Assembly (NCBI GenBank): GCA_002794775.1
Contig: NBAY01000005.1
Span: 868,001 to 932,000, forward strand
Length of the DNA stretch: 64,000 nucleotides
Origin: Porodaedalea pini
Taxonomy: Eukaryota; Basidiomycota; Agaricomycetes; Hymenochaetales; Hymenochaetaceae
Direction of reading: 5' to 3'
This document shows positions 12,063-26,100 of this stretch, one piece after another; the first letter of the stretch is position 1, and each line of letters begins with the position of its first letter. Made by a program: the position numbers and the translations under genes. Below the pieces are notes generated by a model. That model was not told the DNA's origin. It did not search any database and saw nothing but the letters and a program-made list of their open reading frames with translations.

Positions 12063-13910
12063 GGCCGCTATTTACAGATTATCGAGCACGACGAGCGGTG
12101 AATGGCCTCCAAAACGACGCGGGACAGTGAGAACGGGAGTATTGAAAGGTGTCTCTGTGGTTTGAAAGCTGAGGGCTGTTCAGGTCATGATCATCAACAA
12201 AGAAGCTCCGCCGTGTCATTTTTAGCTGACGCCTTTCTCTCACCTCGCGGAAGATCCGTGTGGACACCGTTGGGCACACCAGCGAACGTCGTAGATGCAG
12301 CACGAGAGTAAAGAACAAGAGATAAAATATGAAGAAAATAAAGAAGAGGAAGAATTACTTTACGCGCGACATATGAAGGCCGCCCTTGATCGGTCGTTGC
12401 CGCGTTACAGTGACTTTTCGCTTGCTCTGAATTTGAAACAGTAAAATAATAAAACAAATATGCAAGCCTCAAAACCATAGAGAGCAAAACGCAACGACGT
12501 TGCAGATGGAGAAGCGCAAGGTATGTTATTTCCTTTGTCTTGATAGCTGTCGTTATTCACTACCTATTCATTAATTTACTCGCGAAGACTTCGTGCGCTA
12601 CCAAAATTAAAGATGCTTTCAGATAGACTTGGATTGACCTGACATCGGGACAAAGGCGCAAAAGTGCGATCGTAGTCGCCTTTTTTAAGATAGCGAAAAG
12701 CAGTCACACTAACTGCCATGGTGGGGTAAATAACCTGTCTTCAAGCTTCCGAAAGTTCGCAATCGAGGCCTTGCATTGTACTGAGCTCTTCACTGTTTCT
12801 CAGTCTCGGAAGTCGCAGAAGCCTCGGGTTTGAAGCCTTTTAACCGACAAGCTTTCGCCTTCTCGTGGATCATTATATATAGTGCCTTCAACTTGAACCC
12901 GGCCATCACTTCGGGCCGCGTTCTCCATGGAACACGTTCTCAAAGAGCTGCTTTTCCTGAAAGGACTCCCAAACCGAGCTTTCCCTCTCGTGCGGGCACG
13001 AAAAACGAGCTATGACCTTTGTATGTGTATGTACTCAAACGGAGTTTGGGCGCAATTCTCGAGCAACGTGGCTGCAGTCCGCCTGAACTCTACCAACCAG
13101 GAAAGGACACAGTCAGAAAATTCGTCAAGACATTTGAACGATAGAGAGAATCGAATCAACTGACGTACATCATCTCCAATAATATATCCAGTAATTTCAG
13201 AGCCTCAGGACAGATAAAGAAGGACGAAAAAGCGAGTGAACTTCGCAGCAAAGAAGAACACGTAGTGACATACGTACGTTCTTCGGCTTGCACAACGGCG
13301 AGACTGGAGAGGAAGGCTGATCGAGCCGGACAATGTCAGAGTAAATTGAACCAAACTTCACAAAGACTTGACATACCAGTCTCTTCCAGTTTCTCATCAT
13401 TCTTCGTCTGAACTGCTGAAGAAAGGTCTGCCACTTGTCAAACTTGTCATGCCCTCGGTCATCAGTTGACTTGGAGAGCATAACGTCTTTACCTCTTGAC
13501 TTTTAAGTCAAAACGTCCATGGCGTTCGCACATCCACCTCTTCTTCATTCATGCGGTCAAGAACTGGTTTGATAAAGTGGGCGGTGGACTCAGATATCAT
13601 AGTGCCAGTTATTTTTGCATTTTGCAATACGATGCAGAGCGTCTAGTTTCCCGTTGGGTAATCCTAGCCGCAGTATTGACGCTCTTTTTTTTCTTGTGTG
13701 CGTTCGTTCGTCGAGTTGTTCTTCATGCTTGACGATTTCAATGGACAGATCTAGACAAGGCAGAGTTTTGCGTGACGCGTTTCGAGATGCATTGGTCATG
13801 TGATCAACCTGACGGATCTGGACGCGTCGATCTTCTTGACTTCACGCAAATTTACAAGAGCTGAAGTCCGAACTCACCTGAACTTCCAAGCACAAGTAAG
13901 AGCAGCCGCT
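12063..13910. other. Divergent promoter region between G-alpha and UTP18
   Basis: This is 1.85 kb between two divergently transcribed genes and should hold both promoters and 5' leaders. Short open frames on both strands (for example 12830-13160 plus, 13197-13481 minus) have no recognisable content. I see no tRNA, repeat or conserved motif that I can name. Confidence 0.5.
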
Positions 13911-16032
13911 ATGGTAAAGCATTCTCGCAAAAAGCAACGACTGGAGCAGAAAGTGCAACCTTTGGGGTCTGTTCGGTTCCTGGATGAGGACGCTGACAAG
14001 GACGACGAGGAGCGCCGGCTCGAGAGTATCCTCTTTGGCACGGACTTCAAGCCTAGTGGAAAGGGACGTGTGGATGATTTTCTTGCCGTCTCCGATGAAG
14101 AGGAGGGAGAGCGAACGTTTGAAGAGGAGGCGGGAAATGCTATGGAGCACCTTCAGGATGCGGATGTAAGTTGACAGCCTCGCAAATATTCAGAAATAGT
14201 TGCTAATGGAGTTACGTGCAGTTGTTTTTTGTGGATGATGCACAACCAAATAAGCCGGATGCCATGCCAGACTTCAATCTCAATGTCGAGCCCGAGGACG
14301 GTGGACAAAATGTAGATGGAGGCAGTTCCGGAAAAGAAAACGAGGAGCTGCAAGACGACGAAGACACTAATGAAGCCTCGACCTCCGCACTCCCGCTCAA
14401 TCCCCTTGCTCAAACCGCAAAAACTGCTAAAAAGTCAGCGTGGATAGATCCAGATGACGCTACGCTAAATGTCTCGCTCGCGACTACCAAACGCCTGCGC
14501 AAGTTGCGCGACGCGCCCGCTGAGGATGTAGTCGGCGGTGCGCAGTACGAAGCGCGCCTCCGCCGCGAATTCGAGCGCATAAATCCTGCGCCGGAGTGGG
14601 CGTTGAAGGCGCGAAAGAAAGTGCGGGGGAAGAGGAAGCGGAGACGAGACGGCGAGAACGAGGGTTTGGCGGACGATGTCGATGCGGAAGCTGAGGGGGG
14701 AATGGACGAGCTTCTGACACGGACAGACGGAGTGTTGTCAAAGGAGAGGGGGACGCGCTTGGAAAAGGGGATGATTGGGGTAGAGCGCTTGCGGGATGCA
14801 AACCAGAATGCGAAGGCGGAGGGTGAGATCAGAGCGTTGTCTTTCCACCCGTCACCGCGTGTTCCAGTGCTTATGACTGCGAGCACCGACCGGCGGGTAC
14901 GACTCTTCACCGTAAGCTGCTTTCATACTCTTTACGGCATTTATATTCGTGACAAACGAGCTTTGCCTATACATTTTTACAGGTCGATGGACATACGAAT
15001 CCGCACCTCCAGACAGTACACATCCCGGAATTGCCCATCACGCACACAGAGTTCCATCCAAGCGGGTCGTCAATTCTACTCACCGGACCGCGGCCCTTCT
15101 ACTACACCTTTGACCTACAATCGGGTGCTACGACGCGCTCTCCACGCGGTCTTTGGGGGTTGAACCCTGCGCACTCCTCTGCAAAGGCAGTAGACATGGG
15201 CATGGAACGCTGCGCGTTCGACCCGTCAGGCAATATTCTCGCCGTCGCCGGACGTCGCGGGTATGTACACCTCGTTGACTGGCGCGCCGGCGGTGCCCAA
15301 GTCACAGGGAGCGTAAAAATGAACACGGGCGTGCAGGCGCTGTGGTGGAATCGTCATCCTGGGCTTGATGATCGTGCGGAGCTGATGACACTTGGCGCGG
15401 ACTCGGAGGTGTATGTGTGGGATGTGGGCGAAAGGAGGTGTGTGCGACGGTGGAAAGAGGAAGGCGGATATGGTGCAACTGTAATGAGTGGGGATTCCAG
15501 TGGTCGGTTTCTGAGCATTGGGTGAGACACTTCCTATGCCCCCTCTCCCTCTCCCTGCCGGAGTAGCGGGTCCTTCTCCACCGACCAGTAAGGGCTCATC
15601 CTTCGTTTTCAGTTCAAAGTCTGGTCTTGTTAACGTTTATGGCGAGGAGGCATCAATATCGACATCCTCTTCGACTCCTAAGTCTCAGAAGACACTTCGG
15701 AACCTCACCACCTCCATCTCGACCCTCCGCTTTAACCGCGACTCCCAGCTGCTCGCTATGGCATCTAGTGTCAAGAAGGATCAAATGCGATTGGTTCGTA
15801 CTTATGTCTTTGTTCCGATTGGTCTGCTTGGACGTTCACCTATTCATTCATTCATTGAATTCAGGTCCACCTTCCTTCCCTCACAGCGTTCTCTAACTGG
15901 CCGACTTCTAGCACGCCGCTGGGGCACGTTACTGCTATCGATTTCTCACCCGGCAGCGAGTATATCGCTATTGGAAACAACCGTGGGCGCGCTCTATTGT
16001 ACCAGCTTTCGCACTTCGTCAAATCGCATTAG
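13911..16032 (+). CDS. UTP18: UTP18-like U3 snoRNP WD40 protein (SSU processome)
   Basis: This nucleolar protein of the small-subunit processome is needed for 18S rRNA maturation. It has five exons (13911-14165, 14222-14911, 14983-15521, 15613-15793, 15865-16032) that join in frame to 610 codons. The N-terminus is basic and acidic (MVKHSRKKQRLEQK, then DEDADKDDEERRLESILFG). The family signature follows: SAWIDPDDATLNVSLA, RLRKLRDAPAEDVVGG, then RLRREFERINPAPEWAL. The C-terminal half is a WD40 propeller with blades such as EIRALSFHPSPRVPVLMTA, FDPSGNILAVAGRRG and TAIDFSPGSEYIAIGNNRG. The start is the first ATG that gives the usual lysine-rich terminus; an in-frame ATG lies 111 bases upstream but gives no family-like sequence. 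It is convergent with the ZIP4-like gene, with about 320 bp between stops. Confidence 0.93.
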
Positions 16033-16351
16033 CTCGCGTATTATACATATTATTCAGTCTACTTTACTTATGATACATTCGCTGCAGCTATAAAGCGTCC
16101 GGAGCGAGGAGAAGAATGAAGTTAAGAACGCTTGCACGCAACATGGGTGACATTAGTGGAGTACGACATATACAGCAGCGTACACGCATCTTCGCGTGCA
16201 CAGAGATGAAGACGTGCATGGATACAGAAGACAGCGCGAGCCAATAAGGAGGAAACCTGGAGCAGAGACAAGAACAGCTAGACATGACACGAGAACATCG
16301 GGTTTCAAGGTGGGATGAGAAGCTTGCGGTACTTGAGATCGTCGGCGGCGG
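16033..16351. other. Convergent intergenic region UTP18 / ZIP4-like
   Basis: This is the 3' flank shared by two genes transcribed towards each other, with no coding signal. It should contain both polyadenylation regions. I cannot assign exact sites. Confidence 0.5.
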
Positions 16352-19300
16352 TTACAAGACTTGTGGAGCATATTGATCTAGTAGACGACGATATGTTTCC
16401 GAGATCTGATTGGTGTGACGGAGCGTAGAATGAGCAAGTCCGTTGAATCACCCTCAGGAACAGTTCGACAATTTCGACGCACCCTTTCTGAGTGTCGTGC
16501 TCCATCAGGGATGGACCGACACACCACAGTAGCTGCCTCGAACCACCGCTTGGCTTCATCAAGATAGGATGCACTGTCAGATGTGAGTGGAGTTAGCGAA
16601 GAAGAAACATCGAGTTGGGTCGATGTGCGCTGCCAGTTGTGTACGCACGCTAGGCACTCTACTCCCGTGTTGTATGAAGTGCTCAGGAGCCAGTGCCGTT
16701 CGTCCATCGGATAAACCTCCTATTTCATACCCCCGAAGTCATGTTAGACAAAACACATCGGTCCGAGAACCTTGCAACACAGCTCACCTCTCCGGACCCC
16801 GAACTATCGCTCTGATCTTCAAGCACGGCCAGAGCTTGTTCAACGTAGCTAATGGCCTTTGTCCTATCGATATGAGCGTTCCGAGATAGCAGAATGGTGC
16901 ATATGGCCCTGAGCCACCGAGAGAACTTTTCTACAGACAACCTCCCGCGATCCAGGCATGAATGGAGTAACGCCTGTGAAGATACTGAGAATGAATTCCT
17001 TTAAGACAAACCTTATTACACACCTCCAACGCAACGTATAAAACTACGTGGATAAGAAGTTAGGATACAAGAGGAGCTTTTCCAAGAAGCCGTGCTCACC
17101 ATTGACAGGACAATCGCTTTCCGACCACTTCGCAAAGTTCACATTACAACCTGGATTTGCCACAGAAGATCGAAGTACTCACTAGCATGTCTGCAATTGC
17201 TTCATAACTTGTAAGAGTGGCCGCGCTGCTTCCAATTTCCTGCAGGCTCCGTGGTGAGCGCGTGAAGCATACGGACCACGAAAATGTCAAACATTTATGA
17301 CTCCTAGAAGCTTGTCCCACTCCTGTCGTTGGCAAAAGGTTTCGGCTTCGAAGACCTGAATAGAATGAAGAAGGTCGTCGAGGTTCTCAAGATCCAGCTG
17401 TTCGCTGGCCCCAACTTGTCCCTTGACGGACGCTATTGATTCTTTCGCCCTCTGTATATTCTTCAAAATCACCGCTTGCTGGCGAATCTTAAATCCAAGA
17501 CCGGACTCAGTAGCTCCAGAAATGGTAGAGAAGTGAGCGTACGCACCTTCTCTTCACTGCCGCTCTTTGAATATCGAAGAGCAAACACTAATTTAACTCA
17601 GCGAACAACTTGTGACTATAAAAAATCGAACACTCACTTCGAGCAGATACGCATGAGAAAGCTGAATGTGCCATATGGACGTAAACGTCTATTTCTGTAT
17701 TGGCAACTGCTATTCGCGAGTATGCGTGAGCAAGCTGCGACAGTGCGAGTGATAGTTTTAGCATAGACCAGAAGAGAGGTGCGGTGCACGTTACCTCATA
17801 CGATAGCTCAAATAGGTCACCAATCTGAGTTTCAGCATGCTCCCATTCAGAACATCCCTGCAGCGAGACGTTATAGGCCGTTCGCCAGAGCCAGGACACA
17901 TCCTTTGCGATAAAGGGTGAATTCTTTCCGGCAACAGCGGTTTCCACCAAAGAAGAAGCTGGATTGTCACAGCCATTTATCAATTAAAAGTAAAGTACAA
18001 CGGTTAAGCTTTCCGCACCCGTTTGAAAATGCCGGATTAGACTCGAAACCAATGAAACCCTGCTCTTTTCTCAGCTTTCTCGGCTGCGAAAAGAAAAAGA
18101 AATGACCGTACCGGTCAGTATCGACAGGAGCTTCCTTCATTAGCCGGATGACCAGCCGGATGATGCATCGCGCCAGACAAATCGCTTCAACATCCGAATC
18201 CATCGGCCCATGGCTCTGTAACGTCCTTAGCAGCGCTTCCAAGGAGGCTAACAGTACAATTTTCAGGTCGGACTCATGAGACAACTGCGTTGCGAGAAGG
18301 AGCATCTTCCTGTCGAAGTCCGGGGCACTGGTTATGTTTTGAATGGCCGCGACAGCTGCGTACAATGAAATTAAAAATAAAATAAAAACACCTTCGGGAC
18401 TTTCTCCGTACAGAGCGCAGTGGCATGCACACTCACCATCTTCTTCCAATCCTAAAACAAGCGGGATGAGGCGAGACTCCAAACACAGAACGAAAACCTC
18501 GTACCTTGGTACACCGCGGTAAGAAACTGGAGATAGAATGTACTTGACTGGCCACTCGGACAGCGTCGTATGATCTGCGAAGCTCGTGCATATTCTCGCT
18601 GTTCAATGTAACATAATGCGGCCTTCCGCAAGCTCTTTGGGCCGCTCATTTGAGCTATGCTCGCGAACGCCTTGTGGGTGCCGGCGAGAAACCATTCAGC
18701 TGCTTGCGACCACTTCTTCATCTGGTAGTGCCGATCACCGACTTTCCAAAGGATCTAAGCAAGCGCCGCGTCCAAATGAGTAGAAGAGCTATATACAGAG
18801 GTCGTTCCTTACGGTCAGACATGCCATCGCAGGCGTCTTTGTAAGTTCAAACTCAGACTGGGTGAGAACTTGCGAACATAGAGCGGGTTCAAAGTCAGCA
18901 GATGTGAGTGTAATGAACGTTACTCTCACATGAGCATCCTGTTTCTATGTCCTTGATGGCTCTGGAATTATCTTGATCCCTAGCACAATGGGCTAACAGG
19001 GCAAGAAGGAAGCGATCGATAAATTCTGCGTTCTCAGCAGGACCATCTAATAGCCGCAGAATGCAACGCTGAAGAACATCGGATACTAGTCTGCTAGATA
19101 AGACTGTGTTAGGAACACAACAGGACACGCCAGGGCAAGACTAGTCGCGGAACTTACTGTTGTTGAGTCACAGTCCGCAATTCCTGAAGGATTCTATAAA
19201 TGGTACAGTCCCGAAGTCAGAAGGAACCCTTTAATGCCGCATACGGGGCGCAATTGGTGATCTCTGACTGACTCCGTGGTTTCCGACTCTGTAAATACGG

Positions 19301-21365
19301 TGTGATCTACTATTGATGCAAACGCTGCACAAACAGTCCCTTATGAGTTCGTGACGCCACGATGGCTCAGTGTGCATGGAACCCAGGCCTACCTTCCGAC
19401 ATCGCAGACTCCGGCGCCTTGCGCTTCTTAAGAACCGCTAGCCGCATCCAGCGCAGCTGGTGATGTTCGGGGTTAGTCTATTCAAAGCCTATATGAGTGC
19501 CCAAACAAGAAAAAATGAAGGCGACGGTTGTGTACTCTGTCCGTGGAGCTGTCGATAGAAGTGATGAGTTCCTGCAGAGTCGTCTCGGCGCGAACGAGGT
19601 TCTCGGACTCAATTGCCGAAGAAAGGTAGTATGCCCGAACTAGGCCGCTAAATTCATTTTCATCGAAGTCAAAGTATCGCAGAAGACCTACCCAAACTAC
19701 GCAGTATCCCTCTCTTGAACCGGAAATACAACACACAAAATGAGATGAAGCCTCGTGTTTCGAAAGGACAGCCTACCTTCAGTTCTGATATTCCGGCGCT
19801 CTCCGTGTCTTCCATTTTCTCTATAAGCGTGAACGCTTTCTGGAGCCACTTTACAGCATCCAGGGCCCTTTTTGCGTCCGCAAGACCCGCAGCACCATCT
19901 CCTGACACCCGAGCAGATGTTTTCAGTATTGATTTGCCTATCTCCATAATCTTGGAGGCCAAAAGCTCGTGCTGAGATGCCTATCAATACAAGTGCCGTC
20001 TTCACTGTGAAACGACATGCGAAATCCCTTACGTCAGATATGGTGACTAGACTGAGGCGCTTTTCGTCACTCTCTGGATAAACAGGGATTGCATGTGAGC
20101 AGTCTATAAACAAGGTCGTCAGGACTGGAGCCGCACCTGTGATTTTCTCAAGCATGAATTGTGCGATAGCATCATTGCCATCTCGCCATGCCTGAGAAGG
20201 GATAATTCCAATATGCGGGATGTTGAAAATTGATCATCGATAGAGCTTCATAGTTAGCGAGTTCGAGACAGATGCGACGTACGGTGAGCATGCGACTGCA
20301 ATAGTAAAGAACAACAGCCCGTGCCTTCGCCTGATCGTGGGCGCCGTTGCTGACATCTTCCGCGTTCCGCAACTGTTCTTCGAACTGAAAGGATGGCCTT
20401 AGTTTGCATCGGGTACTCAGGTGAACGGCCCGGCACGTGAAAAACTTGCCTTTGCTGCGCTGCCGAGGACACTCGCAGCAACGTCGTTCCTTCCGCTTTC
20501 TGATGTGTGCACAGAAGCCAATGCAACCATCCAAAACAGGACGTGGCGATTAGAATGAGTTATGAAATCATTAGGCGCAGTTGTGACCGTCCTAGAATCG
20601 AGACGCACCGGATAGGGCTGTTCCAGTTTTGCTTGCCAATTGTAGAACGTTGATGAGAGCTAGAAGCAAGAAGACGACACGTCGATGAGCACGGATCCCA
20701 CGCCATCCCCAGTGTGAATCCAAATACAAGCTTAGGAACGCACTTTCGACGCTGGGCTTCTGCTCAACCCCAGCCTCAATCAAACGGAATCCAGATAGCC
20801 TGACTAGTGCGCGAATATCCCGCGAAAAGACAAGTGGCGATTTGTCAGTTCTTCGCGCCCATACCAAACAGAAGTTGGGAGAAGCGCAATGCTGTGTACT
20901 GCAGATGTCGTGACTTACGCGCAGCAAACAAGCTTCGATCTTCATCGTCCCCTGTCCCTTGCCGAACAAATCTAGAGATGTTCCAGAGATGGACGCCTGC
21001 GAAGAGAAACACGGATGATATTTGGTCAGCGACGGGAACAGTCACATCGCGAGAATCCGTGCACACCTTCACGATCCAGCGCGTCGGCGACATCAGCAGC
21101 AATCTTCGACCTCTGTCGCTGCTCTGAGAGTGTTTCTCCGAGTGCAGCGAGATGCTGCAGGTCCTCTAGAAGCGCGATTCTGACTTCTTTTCGACTGAGG
21201 TCGGTGAGCTTTGGCTTCACTTTTGCGATGATTCCTGTGTGATCCCCCTATCAAACTCTGCATAAAATTTCACAGTAGCCCTTCTCCGGACATACCTATA
21301 ATCGTGTTGAATGTCTCAGTGAGCTGCGATAAGCCCGCAGCGACCTTTCGCTTGTGCGTGGGCAT
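16352..21365 (-). CDS. ZIP4: ZIP4/SPO22-like meiosis protein (TPR-type)
   Basis: This is a helical-repeat scaffold of meiotic chromosomes, related to SPO22/ZIP4 and animal TEX11, which promotes crossover formation and synapsis. About 18-20 short exons are visible over 5 kb. The proposed start at 21365 (MPTHKRKVAAGLSQLTETF) is followed by KVKPKLTDLSRKEVRIALLE. The SPO22 domain core is seen in GIDP-free blocks such as ALDAVKWLQKAFTLIEKME (about 19820), EHHQLRWMRLAVLKKRKAPE (19420), QAAEWFLAGTHKAFASI (18690) and KDVSWLWRTAYNVSLQGCSE (17870). The 3' blocks are ASYLDEAKRWFEAATVVC (16540) and the last exon ISETYRRLLDQYAPQVL* ending at 16352. The expected protein is about 900-1000 residues, within the fungal family range. 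Exon borders in 17.0-17.8 kb and 19.2-19.4 kb are uncertain. The family call rests on remembered block similarity. Confidence 0.82.
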
Positions 21366-23110
21366 CGCGACGCGTCAAGTGTGTTTGGTGTGTCACGGAC
21401 GCGTCGCGGCTATGCATCTCGTCGATCTTCCAAATGCAGCATACATGAATCTCCGACATCTTCAGCCACCTGCATGTTCACACCGTTTACAATCTTGTCC
21501 TCAACCCATACTGGGACTTACTCTGAATGGACGACACATATGCAATAAGGACTGCCGCTGGGGTCGGGCCTGTGAAGCTGGAGAAAGAAGTCCTTGTGCA
21601 GTGCGCTAGGGTGCGTTGCGACCATCACACCTCCGTTGACAGGGCGTCTGGAGGAATTGCTGCTCATCGACATCTTACGCGTCTCAGAGGGCACGGAGGG
21701 AAGGCATGGCTGCAGGAATAACGTCAGGCTTTCTGGGAGGTGCGTGATTGCTCACAGCTTGCGCGTCTCGGCGAAACAGGCGAGCATTTTTAGGGATGAT
21801 CTGAGCGCTGCGTTGCGCTGCTCGATGGTCGCCTCCTCCGTCTTCCTTCCGTCAATCAATCTGAGCTGATTTCTTTCGCGCATCTGCCCACAGGCGTGCT
21901 AGGAAGGCGCGTCCTGCGCTTCGACAGAAACAAAACCCTATTAAGTGGAATTTGTAAGCTCTGATTCTTCCAGCCCCTTCTCCGCGCTCTTTCTCCTTCA
22001 AAGTGGATCAATCTTGACGCGTTCTCTAAATTTTTGTTTGCGCCCGAGCATATGCATGGCCTTCGCCGTGCGCAACTGTGTTCATCGAATATATACGATT
22101 GTGCGAGTGTTCCTTGACTCGGAAGATGAGCTTGAGCCGTAACTCAATCTTATCACAGTTGGAGCTCTCTTTTGAACGCACGATTGGCTCAACTGAGCTC
22201 GTCTCCCATTCGTCACAATCCGAATCGAGTGCGAATCCAAAACTGAAACTGAGAAAACTGTCCTTCTCCTATACAGTGACCGGCATCCTTTCGGGCTACT
22301 TCTTCACACAAGCATTCCTCGGGACTCGAATTGCCGAGGCTGTGGTTCGGGAAACCCACTTACGCCGAAAGGTAGCATCATCCGAGCTGATGCCAGAGGA
22401 GTCACTACAAGATCCCGCCGCAGAAGAGAGATTCGCATAATCGCCGTCGTTCCAATCCAATCTGTAGCTTCCGCCACCGGCAGTGTATCAATCTGATTAA
22501 TATCAGCAACGTCAATAACGACAAACACCCCCTTGGACAAAGAGTCTAGAATAACACGCGCTCCACGCTTACAATAAAGTCGATGGTCTCATCTGGATCC
22601 GAAGTGTGATCAGTTACGCCGCGATATTGTTGGGAGCCTCAACTCGACAAGGTCGCGACGGATGGAAGGTGGGCAGTGAATAGATGAAGGACATGATTGA
22701 ACGTGTAGCCCCTTTCGTCTAGCCGCTCATTTCAGTCGGCCTCGAACGGTTTGGCACCCACATCATCCGGTTGAACTCGAGCGATCCGAGCAAAAGCCCG
22801 CGCAGCACATCATATACTACCGCCGCCTACCACCCTCGCGTCTCACTGCTGTCTGTTACAAAGGAGATCTCTTTTCTCGTTCCCCCTTTCAATCCGTCTG
22901 GGCCGGGCGTATCGGATCGCGGAGGGAAAAAGGCATTCATATCGCGTCCTGTGCTCCAAGTAAGGCCGATTCTGCGCCTCTGATGAAATAAAATCTGGAT
23001 CAACGTGTTGCTTCCCCCACTTTGACGAACAATGGGGAGAACACACTCGGTTAGGTTTACTTTCAGTCCATTGATTGTCTCAATCAACTGTTATATCGAC
23101 CCCCTTGAAA
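21366..23110. other. Unassigned region downstream of the ZIP4-like start
   Basis: Several medium open frames occur on both strands (22078-22440 plus, 22304-22540 minus, 22827-23087 minus), but none shows a family I can name. A minus-strand stretch near 21800-21890 is lysine/glutamate/arginine-rich and could be a coiled-coil fragment. I tested a septin explanation because of the words GLKVNLT (23060) and LPFGVSGF (22370), but the P-loop is missing. The region may hold a decayed gene. Confidence 0.3.
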
Positions 23111-26100
23111 CTGTTCAAGGTTCTTCCTGCGGCTGCCTATAGACAGCACAATCCGCGTGTTGCGGTGCTTTTTTGAGTTCGTTCGGTTCAGCGCATAGAG
23201 CACGAAGAATGGAAGGAAAGAATAGAAAGACGGCAGAAACAAGACGTGTGGTTACCTCTGGCAACTACACATTTATCGGCAAGTTTCTGCGCCGACTCCA
23301 AGGATAAGCCACCTTGATCATGATGTTCTCATAGAAAACATAAGGGCCATTTGTACTAGACCCAGGGCTACTGTTGTATCCTTATTGATGCCACGTCTGT
23401 ATCCTCCGCTCATCACGATCAAAATCAAATCAAGTGCACATGCACTTACTAAGTTAACTTAGAACCGGCCCGTGTACAGGAATGTAACTAATGAAGAACT
23501 AAGGAAGAGCCGGAGTTGTTACCTTTTCCCTTGTGTTTCCCCCACGTGGACGGTCCATGGAGGTATCGTTTCATTTTCATTTCATTTCATTACAGTACTT
23601 ACACCGCCTAAGCTACAGACCAAGCAACGCATGCCTGGGATAGCGCCTGGATAGCACGGTTTCATTCCAGCGCGATGCGATGCAGGCTATTGATGAAATA
23701 CTTAGTCGTACGTATTTCTCGCGACTTACCCCCGCGCGACAGGATGGGTGGCAGCCAGTTCCGGTAGTTTGCGTCTCTTTTTCCACGACAGCGCATATGA
23801 GTACATTACATTAGTGCACGGCTTGACGCCCGCTCGGCGAGATAGGCGTGGAATGGAATTATCCGCAGAACCAGGGCTGCCAGCGACCGCTACAAAGCAT
23901 ATATACGCCTTGATTACATGCTGATGCCCGTCGTCCGGACTCTCTGACCCCTTCGCGATCGAGTGGCTTCAAGGCTTTACACCGCGGAAGTTTGAGCATT
24001 TGATTTCGTGCACTTGCGCGGCGCGACCGCCCAGAAATAAGTCTAAGCTCCGAATTGTTGCAAGTTTTGTCGATGCAAAAAAGCGATGGCGGATCCCTAG
24101 ACTACGCCCCAACAAGCACAGACTGGCAAGTACGATGCTTTCCTTTGCTTCTAGTAATGCATACGTGTTTACGCGAAGAATAATTGCAAGTACTACTGCT
24201 AGTCTGTGGCAGCGGACATCACATAATATCTGTACTTGCGGAAAAGGCAGTTCGGGACCCGCCGCGGTGTGACAGGAGACCAAACGAAAGAAGACATGCG
24301 CAAAATGCAGACCCCAAAGAAGGCAAGCGAGCCCACCTAACCAAAATGGTTGTCGGTTACCCAGAATGGATATAAGGGAAAATTTGAAATCTAGACGCCC
24401 ATAATTTGATCCGGTCAAAGAAAAGATCCCGCCAATCATAGCGAAAGCCGACGACGCTAGGCTCAGGCTGTGCGGCGCCTGCTGCGCTGTCGGCCCGCTC
24501 CTTTTCTTTTTCACGTTTACATGTTTTTCTCATCTTTGTCTCACTGCGCCCTTTGACATCTACATATTCGTCTCTCCGACTCCAACGCCGCGCCCCTCGC
24601 TAGCTGCAGCTGAGCACCGCAGCCTTGCGATTCCCCTATCAGGGTATCCTTTATTGACTCTCCTGACCTGACCTGCCATATGCATGCTCCAAACCAGATC
24701 CCGGGACCTCCCCGTATCGTATCTCAATCTCGCGCACGAAGAAAGGAGAACTTTTTTTTTGCGCAGCACGCTTAAGGGCGTTGAATTGGAACTGGCTGTG
24801 CATCAGTGAGCAAGAGTCTACGGATCTTACGAGTCGGACTCGGAACGGACGATATGGCACTGTGACGATCTCCAACACCCCACTACGTCGATGGTGAGCT
24901 CATTCTTTTTTTTGAGTGAGTGATTTCCATCGCAGAACAGTCAGCCATCGTGATGCTCGGGGTTTTGCTTTACTCAGACCCTTTTGCTTAAGAGGAAACT
25001 TGAGAACGCAGTCGCAGCCTAGGTTCTATAAACAACCATGCGATATTGCTGGAGAGTCACGGTACTACATAGTACTCCCCCGGCTGCATCATATCCCCTG
25101 CTCGCTACAAAAAAGGGCTCTAGAAAATTCGTCGAGCTCATTACGCTTGCTCTTTTGCGCGCGCTAGTTTATAGTACCCAGCTAGCTCGCGCACCGTCCC
25201 TCCACATCGTGATCCGAGCTTCAGCAACGTCCATCTACCTCGTTACAGATTCGGAAAAGGGTACCGCACGTGCTGCACTAGCAAGCTTAAGGTACGTAGC
25301 TTGCCCTGGAGAGAGTAAAAAACGCTTGTCTCTAGTGCGCATTGACCCTTGCGAAGTCGCGGTCCCCCCTTCGCGGGAATGGTCGTTTGGCAGATACTGA
25401 GGGTTTCTGTAGAAAACTTCTCAACGCATAATATTAATATTAATCTTGTTTGTAATGAGTTTTTCTTTCTTTTCTTTCTCCGAGTCGCGCGTGGTCGTTA
25501 CTACGCTAGTGCCCGAAAAAAAGGGCCACGGTGCTTGAAGCTAAAATCGTGCTTCATGACCAACACGTGCAGATGCAAAGAGAACCATACATGTACGTTA
25601 CGCGCGTATCTACGAGACGTAACGTTGTCCTTTCTCACTGGCTGTTGCAATGCTACCGACTCAGGAGATCGCGAGGGTAAAAAGGAACCACCAGTGAAAT
25701 CCCAACTGAATGCGTTGCTGATCGTCGCGGACACACAAACGCACATCTTCCTGCCCAAAGCGAGACAGAAGGGGCCCAGAAAGTATATGCAAACATACAT
25801 CTTAGTTTTTGGGGGTGTTACATTCTTGGAAGTGAGGTTGCTTTGTTCCGGTTTCCCTTGCAGGAAACTCGGCACTGATATTAATGAGCTTCGAAGTGCA
25901 AGTTGGACCCCATGCTCTTGCTTTCTTGCCTTTCTCGCGGGGCTTGACAGAAGTGACGGTGGCGTTGCGTTGCGTCGAGCAGAGAGCTGCACTGTGCAAG
26001 CTCGAGCTTCTCCATGAGCATGCGACATCAATCATACAGCATATGCATATAAGGGGCAAAACGGTGAATCATACTTGTAATGTTAATAGAACTTTCAGCG

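Noticed and set aside
21870..23100. Septin pseudogene on the minus strand (words GLKVNLT and LPFGVSGF)
   Set aside because: No P-loop, no DTPG in the right frame, and the remaining frames do not follow septin order.
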